A stretch of 64,000 bases of DNA from assembly GCF_032302195.1 (NCBI RefSeq), contig NZ_CP135275.1, positions 2,976,001 through 3,040,000 of the forward strand, read 5' to 3'. Under the pieces are notes generated by a model that saw only the letters and a list, made by a program, of their open reading frames with translations, was not told the origin of the DNA and did no database searches. The position numbers and the translations under genes are program-made. Source of the DNA: Paenibacillus sp. MMS20-IR301 (GTDB lineage: Bacteria > Bacillota > Bacilli > Paenibacillales > Paenibacillaceae). Below are positions 26,087 to 34,592 of the stretch, one piece after another (positions within the stretch are counted from its first letter, which is position 1; every line of letters starts with the position of its first letter).

Positions 26087-26115
26087 GCAAAACAGCCGTT
26101 CCCCTATTCAGAGGA
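26087..26115 (-). terminator. Terminator of the znu-rpsN operon
   Basis: On the minus strand GCCGCTCC and GGGAACGGC pair around TCTGAATA and TGTTTTGC follows. It lies about 45 bases past the rpsN stop. Confidence 0.6.
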
Positions 26116-26155
26116 GCGGCCGCCTGCCGTAAATACATATACTTAGTAATACTGT

Positions 26156-26425
26156 TTACCAGCTTGATTTGGTAACACCGGGAATCTGGCCTTTGAGCGC
26201 CAGCTCGCGGAAGATAATCCGGGACACTTTGAATTTACCGAGATACCCGCGCGGTCTGCCGGAAACGGTGCATCTGTTTTTTTGGCGGGTAGCTGAGGAA
26301 TCACGCGGCAGCTTCTGCAGCGCCATATAATCGCCCCCCGCTTTCAGCTCTCTGCGCATATCTGCATATTTCGCTACCAGCACCTGCCGTTTCAATTCCT
26401 TGACTACCTTGGATTTCTTGGCCAT
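26156..26425 (-). CDS. rpsN: Ribosomal protein S14, zinc-independent paralogue
   Basis: Small-subunit protein S14 of the long, cysteine-free (C-) form, 89 residues: [13 protein letters not shown] at the start and [24 protein letters not shown] at the end. The only cysteine ([11 protein letters not shown]) stands alone, whereas the 61-residue zinc form has two CxxC pairs. In B. subtilis the C- form is induced by Zur under zinc starvation so that the zinc form can be replaced. Here it is the fourth gene behind Zur-boxed znuCBA (45 bases after znuA), fully consistent with that role. Confidence 0.93.
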   Translation of the reverse strand: MAKKSKVVKELKRQVLVAKYADMRRELKAGGDYMALQKLPRDSSATRQKNRCTVSGRPRGYLGKFKVSRIIFRELALKGQIPGVTKSSW

Positions 26426-26469
26426 TGTATAGAACTACCCCATTTCTGCCCGGTCCAGGGCTATGTCTC

Positions 26470-27666
26470 TTATTCGTTAAGTGCCGCAATCAGAGCAGCA
26501 AGATTCTGCCGCATAATACCTATATAATCCAGATTGTTCTGGATATCTTCTTCAGTCAGCCCTTCAAGCGGATTCAGTACGGCACTCTTTGCACCAATTT
26601 CCCGGGCAATCGTATCCGCCACAGAAGAGGAGACCAGCGTTTCGAAAAAGATCGTTTTTACATTATTCGCTTTGGCAAACTCAACAATATCAGCCATCTG
26701 TGCAGCGGACGGCTCCTGCTCCGGAGAGAGGCCGGCAATCGGCACCTGGGTTAACCCATACTGGCGGGCCAGATAGCCGAAGGCAGCATGCTGGGTAATA
26801 AAATCCTTGCGTTTGCTATCCTTCAAACCGTCCTTGAATTCCTGGTCCAGCTGCTGCAGCTTGGCAATATAGGCTTCACTGTTGGTTTTGAAGGCGGCCG
26901 CGTGCTCAGGTGCAGCTGCGGATAATGCGGCTTCAATCGTGCGCACCTCCTGAATAGCCATAGCCGGGTCCAGCCACACATGCGGATCAAGGCCGCCGTG
27001 GTCATGCCCCTCATGGCCTGCTTCACCTTCATGCTCATGTTCATGTTCATGTTCGCCTTCATGCTCGTGGTCATGGTCATGCTCATGTTCGTCTTCATGC
27101 TCGGCCTCATGCTCGTGACCATGCTCTTCTTCAGAACCCGCCATGATCTCCATATCCTTGCTGGCTTCTACTATCAATAACTGGCTGCCGGCAGCGCCAT
27201 CCACAACCTGCTGTGCCCAGCCTTCCATTCCGGCGCCGTTATAGACCAGCACATCGGCTGCAGAGATATCAGCCATATCTTTAGCTGTCGGCTCCCAGTC
27301 ATGCGGCTCTATTCCGGCTGGAATCAGCAGCTGCACATCGGCGAGCCCGCCGGTTATATTCTTGGTGAATTCATACATCGGATAAAAGCTGGTCTTAATG
27401 CTCAGCCGTTCTGCTGCAGGTGCAGCGGATGAGGTTGCAGCCGCAGTTGGCGCAGTTGTCTGGCTGCCAGATTCAGCAGCAGCGCCGGAGTTGCCTGTGC
27501 TGCTGTTGTTGCTGCCGCAGCCGGCGATGATCAACAGGGCAGCGAGTGGCACGGCGGCGAAATGGCGGAGACGCAGGAAGGAAGTTGCAGACCGGGAGCC
27601 GGACTTTGGCATGGAGCCGGATTCAGACTTGAATTTCGCTGGATGACTAGCTTTAAAGTTCAACAT
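26470..27666 (-). CDS. znuA: High-affinity zinc ABC transporter binding lipoprotein ZnuA
   Basis: A cluster 9 (manganese/zinc) binding protein, 398 residues. The lipobox IIAGCGSN follows a long basic N-terminus and hydrophobic stretch near residues 35-50. The zinc ligands lie in EPHDWEPT, HVWLDP, AFGYLARQYGL and FFETLVSS regions typical of ZnuA, and between the first two there is a ~45-residue loop of alternating His, Glu and Asp (for example HEHEGEHEHEHEHEGEAGHE), which marks zinc rather than manganese specificity. It lies 28 bases after znuB. Confidence 0.93.
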   Translation of the reverse strand: MLNFKASHPAKFKSESGSMPKSGSRSATSFLRLRHFAAVPLAALLIIAGCGSNNSSTGNSGAAAESGSQTTAPTAAATSSAAPAAERLSIKTSFYPMYEFTKNITGGLADVQLLIPAGIEPHDWEPTAKDMADISAADVLVYNGAGMEGWAQQVVDGAAGSQLLIVEASKDMEIMAGSEEEHGHEHEAEHEDEHEHDHDHEHEGEHEHEHEHEGEAGHEGHDHGGLDPHVWLDPAMAIQEVRTIEAALSAAAPEHAAAFKTNSEAYIAKLQQLDQEFKDGLKDSKRKDFITQHAAFGYLARQYGLTQVPIAGLSPEQEPSAAQMADIVEFAKANNVKTIFFETLVSSSVADTIAREIGAKSAVLNPLEGLTEEDIQNNLDYIGIMRQNLAALIAALNE

Positions 27667-27693
27667 AGTTTGATTTACTCCTCATTTTATAAT

Positions 27694-28518
27694 TTAGGTT
27701 TTATATTTAATCCGACGGTTAATTGCCGTTGTTATACGCTGCACTGCAATAGCAGCCAGCAGGAACAGAAGCAGGATAAGTGCGATAGTGCCTCCTGGAG
27801 GCGTATTGATATAATAGGAAGCCGTCAGGCCGCTGAATACGCCGGCCAGCCCCGCCCCGACAGCAATCAGAATGGCCGAGGTAAATCCGGAGGATATCCG
27901 CAGCGCCAGCGATGCCGGCAGAACGATAAGTGCTGAGACCAGAAGCACACCGACAACAGGCATTGCTGCAGCAACCGTCATGCCGGTAAGCACTGCGAAG
28001 GAGAAGGACAATAATCCCGTATGGACACCGCCGATACTGGCGGTCTCTTCATCAAAGGTCAGATTGTACAGCGGCCGGCGCAGAACAATGAAGTATATAA
28101 GACCAGCGGCAGCCACGATGGCAATCAGCTTGAGCTGCGTATCACTGACCGCTACGATGGAGCCGAACAGATAGGAGCTGAAGCTCTTGGTAAGGTTCTG
28201 CTTCAGGCTCATAAGCACCACGGCCAGTGCCAGGCCGGAGGTCATAATGATAGCTACCGGAAGCTCACTGTATGTACGGTAAGAACGGCGCAGCTGTTCA
28301 ATGACGAGTCCGCCTGCAACCGCCACTGCGAAGCCGCTGAGTGCCGGATTCAGTTGCAGGACCGATCCCAGTGCTACTCCGGCAAGCGATACATGGGACA
28401 AGGTGTCCGCCATCAGCACCTGCCTGCGCAGCATCAGATATACGCCAAGCAGCGGCCCGATAATTGCGATCAGGCCTCCTGCCCAAAATGCGCGTTGCAT
28501 GAATTCGTAACCAAGCAT
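27694..28518 (-). CDS. znuB: Zinc ABC transporter permease ZnuB
   Basis: Inner-membrane channel subunit of the ABC-3 family, 274 residues with about eight hydrophobic segments. Family features include LMLRRQVLMADTLSHVSLAGVALG near residue 30 and FDEETASIGGVHTG in the middle. Its ATG lies 49 bases inside the znuC frame, so the two genes overlap and are probably translationally coupled. Confidence 0.92.
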   Translation of the reverse strand: MLGYEFMQRAFWAGGLIAIIGPLLGVYLMLRRQVLMADTLSHVSLAGVALGSVLQLNPALSGFAVAVAGGLVIEQLRRSYRTYSELPVAIIMTSGLALAVVLMSLKQNLTKSFSSYLFGSIVAVSDTQLKLIAIVAAAGLIYFIVLRRPLYNLTFDEETASIGGVHTGLLSFSFAVLTGMTVAAAMPVVGVLLVSALIVLPASLALRISSGFTSAILIAVGAGLAGVFSGLTASYYINTPPGGTIALILLLFLLAAIAVQRITTAINRRIKYKT

Positions 28519-29177
28519 GTCCAGCCCTCCTGCTCTTTGCGTTCCAGGCTGATCACAGTATCCAGATAGGAGCTTGTTTCCTCCAGCCCGTGGGTAACCA
28601 TAATTACAGTCCGGCCATGCTGGCTGACATAATGCCGCATCAGCTTGTAAAAGCCGCTGCGGCTGGCTGCATCCATGCCGGTTGCCGGTTCATCCAGCAC
28701 CAGCACCTGCGGCTGCTGGGCCAGCGCCCGGGCAATGCAGATCCGCTGCTTCTGTCCGCCGGACAGCTCGCCGATTCTGCGGTCGCGGTAGTCCCACATC
28801 TCCACCTGCCGCAGGCTGCGCTCCACCAGCGCCTCCTGCTCCTTCGTGAAGCGGCGGAACAATCCCAGCCCGGAGTAGCAGCCGGAGCGGACCAGCTCGA
28901 TAACCTTGCTGGGAAATCCGGCATTGAAGGAGGCAACCTGCTGCGGTACATAGCCGATAGCCAGCCGTCCGTCACCTGCGATCTCCTTGTTCAGGGAGAC
29001 TGTCCCGCTCCAGGGCTTCAGCAGCCCCAGCATAAGCTTAAGCAGCGTAGTCTTCGCCGCCCCGTTCGGTCCGGTGATGCCGATGAATTGTCCGGCTTCA
29101 ATATCCAGCGACAGGCGGTCAATCACCGGCTCATTTCCGTAGCCGAATACAACCTCCCGCATCGATGACAAAATCAT
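28470..29177 (-). CDS. znuC: Zinc ABC transporter ATPase ZnuC
   Basis: Cytosolic ATPase, 235 residues, first gene of the znu operon. Walker A reads GPNGAAKTT, with Ala where the GxxxxGK consensus has its second Gly; the codon is GCG and the reading frame is otherwise clean. The Q-loop YVPQQ, signature LSGGQKQR, Walker B VLVLDEPATGMD and the H-loop MVTHGLEE are all intact. The extended C-terminus ends SCNAHFGQEA and overlaps znuB. The Gly to Ala change may be natural in this subfamily; I could not check. Confidence 0.92.
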   Translation of the reverse strand: MILSSMREVVFGYGNEPVIDRLSLDIEAGQFIGITGPNGAAKTTLLKLMLGLLKPWSGTVSLNKEIAGDGRLAIGYVPQQVASFNAGFPSKVIELVRSGCYSGLGLFRRFTKEQEALVERSLRQVEMWDYRDRRIGELSGGQKQRICIARALAQQPQVLVLDEPATGMDAASRSGFYKLMRHYVSQHGRTVIMVTHGLEETSSYLDTVISLERKEQEGWTCLVTNSCNAHFGQEA

Positions 29178-29268
29178 TTAGCACACCCTTTCCTCTCCCA
29201 TTCCGCTGCGATTAAGCGGAATGATTATCCATTTACAGCTGCTTGTATGCAGCTGATTTATGCGTAAT

Positions 29269-29283
29269 TCGTAATAATTACGT
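29269..29283. promoter_or_regulatory. Zur box 1 of znuCBA-rpsN
   Basis: TCGTAATAATTACGT matches the B. subtilis Zur consensus TCGTAATNATTACGA at 14 of 15 positions. It lies just downstream of the -10 on the minus strand. Confidence 0.85.
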
Positions 29284-29296
29284 TTTGACTCCATTG

Positions 29297-29325
29297 ATAT
29301 TATCGTAATAATTACGATTTGTAAA
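29297..29325 (-). promoter_or_regulatory. znuC promoter with Zur box 2 in the spacer
   Basis: On the minus strand TTTACA (29320-29325) and TAATAT (29297-29302) are exactly 17 bases apart. The perfect Zur operator TCGTAATAATTACGA at 29303-29317 fills the spacer, so bound Zur would directly exclude RNA polymerase. Confidence 0.88.
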
Positions 29326-29378
29326 CCCGAAATATAAATTTAATCGTAAAATCTCCGATTAACTTTTTCTGGCATATT

Positions 29379-29418
29379 GTAAAAAGCCGGAATCCGGTGA
29401 ACCGGCTCCAGCTTTTTA
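29379..29418 (-). terminator. Terminator downstream of zagA
   Basis: GTAAAAAGCCGG and CCGGCT..GCTTTTTAC form a stem with T-run on the minus strand. It lies ~140 bases past the zagA stop. Confidence 0.6.
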
Positions 29419-29471
29419 CGTTAATCTTATGTGCCGCACAGCATCGAAACCAGATCGTGCACACCAGTATC

Positions 29472-29510
29472 AATGTATGCGGAAAACCGAATACATTCGG
29501 CTACTGCGAG
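29472..29510 (+). repeat. Dispersed short repeat, copy 1
   Basis: AATGTATGCGGAAAACCGAATACATT followed by CTACTGC. The same element with few changes is at 56131-56172 in opposite orientation. Both are intergenic. Confidence 0.6.
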
Positions 29511-29558
29511 TGCAACAGGGCACATATTCAGCCCTGTCTTCACCCTTTGCGCAGACTG

Positions 29559-30764
29559 CTATTCCCGGGCCGCAAGCAGCTCCTCTGCCGGCCATGGCAG
29601 CGGATTGTTGAACCGGCTCCAATCCTGCTGCATCTCTTCGGCTGTCAGCAGGCAGCGGTCCAGCCGTGCTTCAATGTCAGCACGGTCCATGCTAACGCCG
29701 ATGAACACGATCTCGTTCAGCCGGTCGCCCCACTGCCCGTCCCACTTCGCCTTGACATCCGGCTCTGTGGCCAGCACCTCCAGCTGCTGCTCCTCCGGCA
29801 GCGTCGCCAGCCAGTAGCCCGCGGGCCCGAACTGGATCGACGGCCCCGCCTGGCTGACTGTAGCAGCCAGGTCGCCGCGGGCCGCCAGCCAGACCAGGCC
29901 TTTGGCCCGGACCACCTCTTGCGGCCAGTTGCTGAAGAAGAAGCTCAGCCGCTGCGGATGAAACGGCGTTCTGCGCCGGTATACGAAGGAAGCGATGCCG
30001 TATTCCTCCGTCTCCGGGGTATGCTGCTCCTTGCCGAGCTCGGCAATCCAGCCGGAGGACATGCTGGTCTGCTCGAAATCAAACAGCCCCGTATTAAGAA
30101 TCTCTGCAGGGTCCACCTGCGCATTGACCGTACGGATGATCTTCGCACGCGGCTGCAGCCTGCGCAGCACCGCTTCCAGCTTGTTCAGCTCCTGCTCCGC
30201 CACCAGATCACATTTGTTCAGCAGCAGCACATCGCAGGTCTCGATCTGGTCAATCAGCAGATCGACAATATCGCGGAAGTCACCCTCACCGGCCGTTGTA
30301 TTACGGTCAAGCAGGCTGTCGCCCGAGGAGAAATCATGCCAGAACCGGTTGGCATCGACGACGGTAACCATCGTGTCGAGCCGGGCCAGCTCGGTCAGAT
30401 CAATATCCAGCTCCGGGTTCGCGTAAGTGAACGTCTGGGCCACAGGCACAGGCTCGCTGATCCCGGAGGATTCGATCAGAATGTAATCGAAGCGTCCCTC
30501 TGACGCCAGATTATTCACTTCACGCAGCAGATCGTCCCGCAGGGTGCAGCAGATGCAGCCGTTGGACATCTCGACGAGCTTCTCCTCCGTCCGGGAAAGC
30601 GTGTTGCCCGACTTCACGAGACCCGCATCTACATTCACTTCACTCATGTCATTCACGATAACCGCCACCTTCAGGCCGTCACGGTTATGCAGAATATGAT
30701 TCAGCAGCGTGGTTTTACCGGAACCCAGGTATCCGCTGAGTACTGTCACAGGAATTTTTGTCAT
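29559..30764 (-). CDS. zagA: Zinc-starvation GTPase of the COG0523/CobW family (ZagA/YciC-like)
   Basis: A 401-residue G3E GTPase and putative metallochaperone. G1/Walker A is VLSGYLGSGKTTLLNHIL, the COG0523 metal motif is GCICCTLRDDL (CxCC), G3 is ESSGISEP and G4 is LLNKCDLV. A CobW C-terminal domain follows from about residue 265 (HPQRLSFFFSNWPQEVVRAKG). B. subtilis ZagA is Zur-repressed and delivers zinc to folate enzymes; the same role is inferred here from the Zur box before the rpmG-zagA unit and from length. It follows rpmG by 23 bases. Confidence 0.9.
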   Translation of the reverse strand: MTKIPVTVLSGYLGSGKTTLLNHILHNRDGLKVAVIVNDMSEVNVDAGLVKSGNTLSRTEEKLVEMSNGCICCTLRDDLLREVNNLASEGRFDYILIESSGISEPVPVAQTFTYANPELDIDLTELARLDTMVTVVDANRFWHDFSSGDSLLDRNTTAGEGDFRDIVDLLIDQIETCDVLLLNKCDLVAEQELNKLEAVLRRLQPRAKIIRTVNAQVDPAEILNTGLFDFEQTSMSSGWIAELGKEQHTPETEEYGIASFVYRRRTPFHPQRLSFFFSNWPQEVVRAKGLVWLAARGDLAATVSQAGPSIQFGPAGYWLATLPEEQQLEVLATEPDVKAKWDGQWGDRLNEIVFIGVSMDRADIEARLDRCLLTAEEMQQDWSRFNNPLPWPAEELLAARE

Positions 30765-30787
30765 TGTATTCTCCTTTGTTCAACTAT

Positions 30788-30937
30788 TTAACGCGTCTCG
30801 CGGTGAAGTGTAACACGCTTCAGGCGCGGGCAATATTTCTTCATCTCCAGCCGTTCAGGCGTCGTTCTTTTATTCTTCGTGGTAGTGTAGTTACGGTCAC
30901 CGGTCTCCGTACAGGCTAATGTAACGGTTACTCTCAT
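30788..30937 (-). CDS. rpmG: Ribosomal protein L33, zinc-independent paralogue
   Basis: A 49-residue L33: [22 protein letters not shown] then the typical [21 protein letters not shown]. Zinc-binding L33 has two CxxC pairs; here each pair keeps only one cysteine (ACTETG and YCPRL), so the zinc ribbon is lost. This is the C- type produced under zinc shortage. GAGGAG precedes ATG 30937, and a perfect Zur box lies 24 bases upstream. It is the first gene of a unit with zagA. Confidence 0.93.
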   Translation of the reverse strand: MRVTVTLACTETGDRNYTTTKNKRTTPERLEMKKYCPRLKRVTLHRETR

Positions 30938-30960
30938 TGGGATTCACTCCTCTTTGTTAT

Positions 30961-30975
30961 TCGTAATTATTACGA
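30961..30975. promoter_or_regulatory. Zur box between rpmG-zagA and the second COG0523 gene
   Basis: TCGTAATTATTACGA is a perfect match to the Zur consensus and is palindromic. It is 24 bases before the leftward rpmG start and 184 bases before the rightward COG0523 gene, so it surely serves rpmG-zagA and may also serve the divergent operon. Confidence 0.9.
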
Positions 30976-31158
30976 TTTACACATCTTACAGCTTCCCTGC
31001 CCCCGGTGTCAACTGCTTATCCGTAAAATTTCCCCGCATGCAGATTTGTGGTCTTTCCCTGGACTGGTCTACGTATAGATGGAATTACAAGCGAAAGACG
31101 GCTTTGAAAATGTATTTCCGGCAGTTTCAAGACTAGAGCGGGAGAGTGAGAATGAGCC

Positions 31159-32190
31159 ATGAAGATACCTGTAATCATCCTGAGCGGATTTCTGGGGAGC
31201 GGAAAAACGACCCTGCTGCTGAGTCTGCTGAGGGAAAGCAAGAGCCGGGGACTAACCCCCGGCATTGTTATGAATGAACTGGGGAAAAAAGATGTAGACG
31301 GTTATATTCTGCAGGAGAACACAGGAATGAACGTGGAAAAGCTGCTGGACGGCTGTATCTGCTGCAGCCGCAAGGAAGAGCTGCCGCGCAGCCTCGTCTC
31401 ACTTCTGGCACAACGGCCGGACATTATCTACATCGAGCTTACCGGTGTCGCTGACCCGGACGAGATTGCCAAGTCGCTGCTGGAGCCGCCCCTCTCCGGC
31501 AGGCTGGCGCTGCATTATACCATTACGCTGCTTGACGCCGAGAATGCGCTGGATTACGGCAGCCGCTTCGCCTCGGATAAGCAGCTGGTGCGCACACTGC
31601 GCAAGCAGCTCATCACCGCCGATCTGATTGTCGTTAATAAAAGCGATCTCGTAGAGCCGGAAACATTATGGAAGATCGAGAAGATGGTCTACCGGCAAAA
31701 CTCCGAATCGGAGATTGTGTTCACCCACTACAGCCAAATCAATCTTGCTCCGGTGCTGGCCGGCATTGCTTCGCGTGTGCTGCGCAGCCCCGCACCGCAG
31801 CGCGGCCCTGGCAGTATCAGCGGTACTGCGCTGAAGCGGGGGCACCCCCCGCAAGGACAGGGCGGCACTGCGGTGCAGGAGCGCAAGGCCGAGGACAGTG
31901 CATCTTACTCCCAGGTAGCGGCAGTAACGCTGACAGTTCCCCAGGAAGCGGTCAGGCACATCCGGCGGGAGCAGCTGGAGCATTTTTTCCTGCAATGGGG
32001 GTACAGCCTGCTCAGGGCCAAAGGCCATGTCCAGGTTGCCGGGAACGATTCCGTTCAGCTGGTGCAATATGCCGGCAACCGCACCAGCTGGGAGGACTCG
32101 CGTTATCCCGGCCAGCCTTACATTGTGTGCATCGGCCTGAATCTGGACGAGAAGGCTATCAGCCGCAGCTGGGCCGCCTTGTTCAGCTAA
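31159..32190 (+). CDS. Second COG0523/CobW-family GTPase
   Basis: A 343-residue G3E GTPase distinct from ZagA. G1 is ILSGFLGSGKTTLLLSLL, the metal motif is GCICCSRKEEL, G3 is ELTGVADP and G4 is VVNKSDLV. An Arg/Gly/Pro-rich insert at about 210-245 (SPAPQRGPGSISG...) separates it from a short CobW C-terminal domain (RREQLEHFFLQWGYSLLRAKG). It heads an operon with a YcgR-like permease and a YcgQ-like protein, a combination known in Bacilli and linked to metal homeostasis. Zinc involvement is inferred from the neighbouring Zur box. Confidence 0.88.
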   Translation: MKIPVIILSGFLGSGKTTLLLSLLRESKSRGLTPGIVMNELGKKDVDGYILQENTGMNVEKLLDGCICCSRKEELPRSLVSLLAQRPDIIYIELTGVADPDEIAKSLLEPPLSGRLALHYTITLLDAENALDYGSRFASDKQLVRTLRKQLITADLIVVNKSDLVEPETLWKIEKMVYRQNSESEIVFTHYSQINLAPVLAGIASRVLRSPAPQRGPGSISGTALKRGHPPQGQGGTAVQERKAEDSASYSQVAAVTLTVPQEAVRHIRREQLEHFFLQWGYSLLRAKGHVQVAGNDSVQLVQYAGNRTSWEDSRYPGQPYIVCIGLNLDEKAISRSWAALFS

Positions 32191-32218
32191 TTACAGGCGG
32201 GAAGGAGCCGATGAAGCC

Positions 32219-33208
32219 TTGACCACTTTTTCTCCGTTCAAAATACTGCCGCTGCTCGTTCCCGCCGCTTTCCTGACCACCATCGCCGTCCTCTGGCTTC
32301 TGGCACATCCGGAGCTGCTGAACAACGGCTATACCGATTCCTTCAAGACAGCGTTCCTGGGCATTCTGCTGGAAGCTTTGCCCTTCGTCCTGCTCGGTGC
32401 GCTGCTCTCTTCGCTGCTCCGCGTCTTTGTGCCGGACGAAATGATCACGCGCTGGATTCCGCGCCGCCCGGTTCCGGCCATTCTGCTGGGCTGCCTGCTC
32501 GGCATTCTCTTTCCCGTTTGCGAATGCGGGATGATTCCGCTTGTCCGCCGCCTGATGCACAAAGGGATGCCGCTGCATGTTGCCGTCGTATTCATCCTCT
32601 CGGGCCCTGTTCTGAACCCGGTCGTCTACGGGGCAACCTTAACGGCGTTCCGCTCCCATCCCTCCCTCGCTTACGCGCGGATGGGACTGGCTTTTGCCGT
32701 AGCTGCGCTAATCGGCCTCCTAGTCTATGCTACTGTCCGCAAATCCCCGCTGCGCCATTCCATCCGGCGCGCAGGCGGCGCGGAGCATCACAGCAGTACA
32801 CGCGGCGGACGGCTTACGGCGGTGTTTGTGCATACATCGGACGAGTTTTTCGAAATGGGCAAATATCTGATTATCGGCTGTCTGCTGACCGCCGGAATCC
32901 AGACCTTTATGCATCAGGGCAGCCTGTCCGCTATCGGAGCACAGCCGCTTGGGTCTTATCTGTTCATGATGGGGCTGGCCTTCGCCCTCTCGCTCTGCTC
33001 CACCTCTGACGCCTTTGTCGCCTCCACCTTCCTGCACACCTTCCCGTCCGGCTCACTGCTGGCCTTCATGGTGCTGGGGCCGATGCTCGATTTCAAAAAC
33101 TCACTGATGCTGCTGTCGCTGTTCAAGACCAAATTTGCGCTTTATCTGTTCTTCCTGATCTTCTCAGCCGTGTTTACCCTCTCGGTGCTGTCTTCATTCT
33201 GGCTGTAG
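32219..33208 (+). CDS. YraQ/YcgR-family (COG0701) membrane permease
   Basis: A 329-residue membrane protein with about eight to ten hydrophobic segments. The motif PVCECGMIPLVRRLMHKG and the repeat-partner SLCSTSDAFVASTF, together with LSGPVLNPVVYGATL, define the SO_0444/YraQ family. Its cargo is unknown; partnership with the TIGR03943 protein is a family trait. The start is probably TTG at 32219. An ATG at 32211, three bases after AAGGAG, opens only a three-codon frame that ends at the TGA overlapping this TTG, a tiny coupled frame worth noting. Confidence 0.85.
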   Translation: MTTFSPFKILPLLVPAAFLTTIAVLWLLAHPELLNNGYTDSFKTAFLGILLEALPFVLLGALLSSLLRVFVPDEMITRWIPRRPVPAILLGCLLGILFPVCECGMIPLVRRLMHKGMPLHVAVVFILSGPVLNPVVYGATLTAFRSHPSLAYARMGLAFAVAALIGLLVYATVRKSPLRHSIRRAGGAEHHSSTRGGRLTAVFVHTSDEFFEMGKYLIIGCLLTAGIQTFMHQGSLSAIGAQPLGSYLFMMGLAFALSLCSTSDAFVASTFLHTFPSGSLLAFMVLGPMLDFKNSLMLLSLFKTKFALYLFFLIFSAVFTLSVLSSFWL

Positions 33209-33300
33209 CGGACTCACATTACTTAGCCTATGCTTCCGATGCCAGTTATGCGCAGTGATTCAAGAAAGACTATGCTATCCTAACTTTCAGGAGGTTCCTC

Positions 33301-34170
33301 ATGAATGACTCCCGGAGCATCCGGCTGCACTATCTGTTCAGGGCAGTTATTCTGCTCGCCTTCGCCCTGTACATCGGACATCTGGTGCAGCAGGATGCAC
33401 TGCATTACTATGTAGCCCCTAAGCTGGCCCGCTGGATCAGGCTCTGTCCCGTTCCGCTGTCCCTGATGGCGCTCAGCCTCGGGCTGCAGGCCGTACTCGG
33501 CAAGAGCAGCGTCCTCTGCGACTGTGAGCACCGTCTCCCCCAGTCCCGCTGGGGCAGCTCGGCACTGTACAGCCTGTTCCTGCTCCCGCTTCTGCTGGGC
33601 TTCTTTCTGCCGGACCGTGCACTCGGCAGTGCGGCAGCAGCGAGGAAAGGCCTGAGCTTGTCTTATACCGCCATAGAATCAGGCAGCGGCGGGAAGTTCA
33701 CCTCCGCGAATCCCTATGAGGCAGAATTTGCGGAGCTGGCCGGCAAGCTGTACGCACAGCCGGTCATTCCGGTCTACCCGGAGATTTTCTCAGAGACGCT
33801 TGGAGCAATCAGCCTGTACAAATCACAGTTTGCCGGCAAGGAAATCCTCCTGTCCGGTTTCCTCTACCGTGAGCCGCAGGGTCAAGGGCAGACCGGCTAC
33901 GCTGTCAGCCGCTTTCTTGTCCAGTGCTGCACAGCGGATGCTACACCTTTCGGGATTCTGCTGCAGCCGGGAACACAAATAAGCCTGCCCGCCGATACCT
34001 GGATTGAGGTTCGGGGCAAGCTTGCTGTTGTGCTCTATCAGGGTGTTGAGACGCTGCAGGTTGTGCCGGAGGCCATAACGGCCGTGCCGGAGCCGTCAAC
34101 ACCTTACATTTACACGAATGCTGACGCAGCCGCAGCCTGGGAAGCGCTGCAGCCCTTAAGCGTCAGATAA
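33301..34170 (+). CDS. TIGR03943/DUF1980 (YcgQ-like) membrane protein
   Basis: A 289-residue protein: two to three N-terminal membrane segments (about 12-30, 45-65, 85-105) then a soluble C-terminal domain with SRFLVQCCTADATPFGI and DTWIEVRGKL, the conserved blocks of the family. The vicinal cysteines could bind metal (inference). AGGAGG eight bases upstream fixes ATG 33301. It forms the YcgR-YcgQ pair with the preceding gene. Its 3' end overlaps the convergent NusG-II gene by 8 bases. Confidence 0.82.
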   Translation: MNDSRSIRLHYLFRAVILLAFALYIGHLVQQDALHYYVAPKLARWIRLCPVPLSLMALSLGLQAVLGKSSVLCDCEHRLPQSRWGSSALYSLFLLPLLLGFFLPDRALGSAAAARKGLSLSYTAIESGSGGKFTSANPYEAEFAELAGKLYAQPVIPVYPEIFSETLGAISLYKSQFAGKEILLSGFLYREPQGQGQTGYAVSRFLVQCCTADATPFGILLQPGTQISLPADTWIEVRGKLAVVLYQGVETLQVVPEAITAVPEPSTPYIYTNADAAAAWEALQPLSVR

Positions 34171-34567
34171 CCGCGTCCAGCGCGTCATCGTCGTCAATAG
34201 ATGCATCCGGATTAAAGACCTCGACGAGAATCCGGGCCGGTATGCAGATGATCTGCTGCTTGGGCCTCGAGATGAAGCCCATATCCAGCGCTATAGTCAG
34301 CGGGGCATCGGAATAGGTCATCTGAATCCCATAATCATACACCTTCAGTATGTTATGGCCGAATTTCGTCTGGATGTCTATAATCTGTTCTTCCTTGGTC
34401 AGATTCACCGTCTTGTATGCCTTGCCGTTTACAGTAATGACCGCCTTCAAATCGCCTGGCGCATACTGCTCATTCCGGTTAGAGTACCACTTGTAGCCAT
34501 AGATCGAGCCGGCGGCAAGCAGGACGACCAGAATCATAATGAAGTCACCGCGTTTCATCATTTTCAA
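34163..34567 (-). CDS. NusG-II (DUF1312) domain membrane-anchored protein
   Basis: A 134-residue protein with one N-terminal membrane helix (MKRGDFIMILVVLLAAGSIYGYKW) and an exported domain of the NusG domain II/DUF1312 type (VITVNGKAYKTVNL, then IQTKFGHNILKVYDYGIQM and a RPKQQIICIPARILVEVF end close to the family's GxxxxPGQxIICLPNRLVI pattern). Function of these stand-alone domains is unknown. The acidic tail DASIDDDDALDAVI is unusual. A Zur box sits between its -35 and -10, placing it in the zinc-starvation response. The frame starts at TTG 34567 with GAGGG upstream; ATG at 34561 or 34558 is possible. Confidence 0.78.
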   Translation of the reverse strand: MKMMKRGDFIMILVVLLAAGSIYGYKWYSNRNEQYAPGDLKAVITVNGKAYKTVNLTKEEQIIDIQTKFGHNILKVYDYGIQMTYSDAPLTIALDMGFISRPKQQIICIPARILVEVFNPDASIDDDDALDAVI

Positions 34568-34592
34568 TTTAGGCTACCCTCTCGCTGACTGT

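Larger units (their letters stand above)
29178..29378. other. znu control region
   Basis: AT-rich leader with two Zur boxes, the promoter described separately, and a hairpin GCAGCTGATT.../AGCTGCTTGTATGCAGCT just before znuC. No gene. Confidence 0.6.

Noticed and set aside
29420..29540. Short minus-strand frame (38 codons) after zagA
   Set aside because: It overlaps the dispersed short repeat and has no coherent features.
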